The notes beneath the pieces are model-generated. The model did not search any database and was not told where the DNA came from. It worked only from the letters and a program-made list of their open reading frames with translations. From assembly GCF_001982635.1 (NCBI RefSeq), contig NZ_MKFI01000008.1:300035-364034 (forward strand): 64,000 nt of DNA, given 5' to 3'. This document shows, one piece after another, positions 62,364-64,000 of this stretch. The number at the start of each line of letters is the position of its first letter. Position 1 is the first letter of the stretch. The stretch is from Bradyrhizobium mercantei. Lineage in GTDB: Bacteria > Pseudomonadota > Alphaproteobacteria > Rhizobiales > Xanthobacteraceae. Made by a program: the position numbers and the translations under genes.

Positions 62364-63467
62364 CTATGCCGCCTTGAGCCGGTGCGAGGACCCGATCCGC
62401 AGGCCGGTCGCGCGATCGAACAGCATCGCCGCATCGCTCGCGAAGCGGATGAAAACACTGTCGTCGGCCGCACCTTGCGGTGCATCCGGCGGCAACGCCG
62501 CGAGCCATTCCGTTCCGTCGGCGAGACGGAGCAGCAGCACGGCCTTCTCGTGCATCGGCGTGACCGCGAGGATCCGCGCCGGGATGGCATCGTCCGTAGC
62601 CACGGCCGAGACCGCGAGATCCTCCGGCCGGACGCCCAGCCACCATTGACCGGCAGGTGTCGCGCCATCGGCCGCACCGAGCCGTATTCTGGCGCCGGCG
62701 ACCTCAGCCGACAGCATGCCGTGCTCGGCGACTGGAGATACCTCGGCAAGGTTGATGGTCGGATCGCCGAACAGCCGCGCGATCGCAACCGACGCGGGCT
62801 GCGCATAGATATCGGCTGGGGTTGCGACCTGGGCGAGCCGGCCGTCGATCAAGACCGCGATGCGGTCGGCGATCGCCATCGCCTCGCGATAGTCCTGGGT
62901 CACATAGAGCACGGCGGCGGTTCCGCGTCGCAGCAGGTTCGGCAGTTCGAGCCGCATCTCGTAGCGCAGCTTGGCATCGACATTGCGCAGGGGATCGTCG
63001 AGCAGCAGCACGTCCGGATTGCCGATCAGCGCCCGCGCCAGCGCGGTGCGCTGCTTCTGTCCGTTCGACAGCTCGCGCGGGGTGTGGCCGAGCACGTGCT
63101 CGATCTTGAGCAGCTTGCTGATCGCGGCAACCCGGCCCGCGACATCGCTGCTGCCGCCCTTGGCGCGCAGGCCGCTTGCGATGTTGTCGCGGGCGGTCAT
63201 GTGCGGAAACAGGGCAAAGTTCTGGAACGCCATGCCGATGCCGCGCCGCTCGGGCGGAGCACCGACCACCGAGCGGCCGCCGACGGTGATGTCACCGTCG
63301 TCGGGTTCGAACATGCCCGCGATCATGCGCAGCAGCACGGTCTTGCCGCTGCCGGACGGTCCGAACACCGCCACGATCTCGCCGGGCTCGACCGCCAGCG
63401 ACAATCCGTCGGCGGGCCGTGCCGCGCCGAATGCCTTGCTCACCGAATTGATCTCGAGACGCGCCAT
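62364..63467 (-). CDS. MalK-like ABC ATPase with degenerate catalytic site
   Basis: A 367-residue MalK-type ATPase: Walker A GPSGSGKTVLL, Q-loop MAFQNFALFPHM and TOBE domain are normal. But the signature is LSNGQKQRTALARALI, Walker B reads VLLLDDPLRNVD with Asp158 for the catalytic Glu, and the switch is LYVTQDYREA with Gln191 for His. It is thus predicted to hydrolyse ATP poorly at its own site. It lies 12 bases upstream of the intact-Walker-B partner, consistent with an asymmetric heterodimer. Confidence 0.9.
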   Translation of the reverse strand: MARLEINSVSKAFGAARPADGLSLAVEPGEIVAVFGPSGSGKTVLLRMIAGMFEPDDGDITVGGRSVVGAPPERRGIGMAFQNFALFPHMTARDNIASGLRAKGGSSDVAGRVAAISKLLKIEHVLGHTPRELSNGQKQRTALARALIGNPDVLLLDDPLRNVDAKLRYEMRLELPNLLRRGTAAVLYVTQDYREAMAIADRIAVLIDGRLAQVATPADIYAQPASVAIARLFGDPTINLAEVSPVAEHGMLSAEVAGARIRLGAADGATPAGQWWLGVRPEDLAVSAVATDDAIPARILAVTPMHEKAVLLLRLADGTEWLAALPPDAPQGAADDSVFIRFASDAAMLFDRATGLRIGSSHRLKAA

Positions 63468-63471
63468 CGGA

Positions 63472-64000
63472 TCAGCCTTTCACCGCGCCGAGCGACAGAC
63501 CCTCGACCAGGTAGCGCTGCGCATAGAGCGCGAGCAACAGGGTCGGCGTCACCGACAGCACGATCGCCGCCGCGATCTGGCCGTACTGGATTCCCGATGC
63601 GGTGACGAAGGCGAGCGCGCCGACCGTCACCGGCTGCTTGTCGGCCGACGCCAGGATCAGGGCGAAGACGAAATTGTTCCAGCAGAAGATGAACGACAGC
63701 AGCCCCGCCGCGGCGATGCCGGGTCCTGCCAGCGGCACCGCGATCCGGGTGAAGGCCTCGCGCCAGGAATGTCCGGCCAGCCGATAGGCGTGCTCGATAT
63801 CGGGGCTGATATCCTCGAAATAGCCGCGCACGATCCACAGGATCAACGGCAGCGCGATCAGCTGATAGACCCAGACGATACCGAAGTAAGTGTCGTTGAG
63901 CCCGAGCTCCTGGTAGTACAGCGACAGCGGCAGCAGCACGAGCAGCGGCGGCGCGAAGCGGAACGACAATAGCGTAAAGGCAATCGTCTCGCCGAGGCGG
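63472..64000 (-). CDS. ABC transporter permease, MalG-like (5' end outside window)
   Basis: The frame is open to base 64000, so the N-terminus lies beyond the window; at least 175 residues are seen. It shows several membrane helices and the EAA loop HAYRLAGHSWREAFTRIAVP with LAGPGIAAAGLLSFIFCWNN, the MalG/UgpE signature. The C-terminus YLVEGLSLGAVKG is typical of MalG-type permeases, where it contacts MalK. It starts the visible part of the polyol/sugar operon; the other permease and binding protein should lie further upstream on the minus strand. Confidence 0.92.
   Translation of the reverse strand, partial: RLGETIAFTLLSFRFAPPLLVLLPLSLYYQELGLNDTYFGIVWVYQLIALPLILWIVRGYFEDISPDIEHAYRLAGHSWREAFTRIAVPLAGPGIAAAGLLSFIFCWNNFVFALILASADKQPVTVGALAFVTASGIQYGQIAAAIVLSVTPTLLLALYAQRYLVEGLSLGAVKG

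Overview
The window is high-GC chromosomal DNA of an alphaproteobacterium. The genus is most likely Bradyrhizobium or a close relative: several small proteins look like Bradyrhizobium conserved hypotheticals, ABC solute-uptake genes are abundant, and the intergenic spaces carry palindromic repeats of the kind common in that genus. This assignment is inferred from protein character and repeats; no rRNA gene is present to confirm it. Neither a phage nor a CRISPR array is visible.

Layout. 1-5.5 kb: the end of treY (trehalose synthesis), a PHA-granule-associated protein, a DUF3309 peptide, and the divergent NHEJ pair ligD/ku. 5.6-13.9 kb (minus strand): a complete kdp potassium-uptake operon, kdpF-A-B-C-D-E, with two extra tiny membrane ORFs next to kdpF and a palindromic repeat between kdpB and kdpC. 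14-19 kb: small conserved proteins, a DapA-fold protein that has lost the catalytic lysine and tyrosine, an NfeD protease/slipin pair and two coupled small ORFs. 19.4-25.8 kb: corA, an hsp20-lon pair, a PsiF-like exported protein and an OFA-type MFS transporter. 26.1-31.3 kb: TusA-like protein, mobB and two consecutive MoeA-type genes, one fused to a periplasmic-binding-like domain (molybdenum cofactor theme). 31.5-34.9 kb: three periplasmic binding proteins from three unrelated families (HAAT, TAXI, Bug/TTT), none with its membrane subunits.

35.0-45.2 kb: a tRNA gene with anticodon CAT (probably tRNA-Ile2) is followed 10 kb later by an imperfect direct copy of its 3' 46 bases. Between them lies one coherent catabolic block: a MarR regulator divergent from a ten-gene operon (flavin reductase, HpaB-type monooxygenase, cupin, five-gene branched-chain-type ABC importer, DUF2848 hydrolase, amidase). 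This looks like a tRNA-anchored genomic island that has lost its integrase, and it probably encodes uptake and ring or amide breakdown of an aromatic or N-heterocyclic compound that I cannot name.

45.2-56.3 kb: a GntR regulator and a histone-deacetylase-fold amidohydrolase diverge from a second catabolic operon (class II aldolase, Dpp-type ABC importer, 2-hydroxyacid dehydrogenase, APH-fold kinase, class III aminotransferase). Two identical 16-bp operator-like repeats exactly 33 bp apart lie in the divergent gap. The kinase/aminotransferase pair resembles hydroxylysine kinase plus phospho-lyase. 56.4-64 kb (minus strand): a polyol or sugar operon with a MalG-like permease (cut by the window end), two MalK-like ATPases that differ in catalytic residues, an FGGY kinase, a 2-hydroxyacid dehydrogenase, a FucA-like aldolase and a GlpD-like dehydrogenase.
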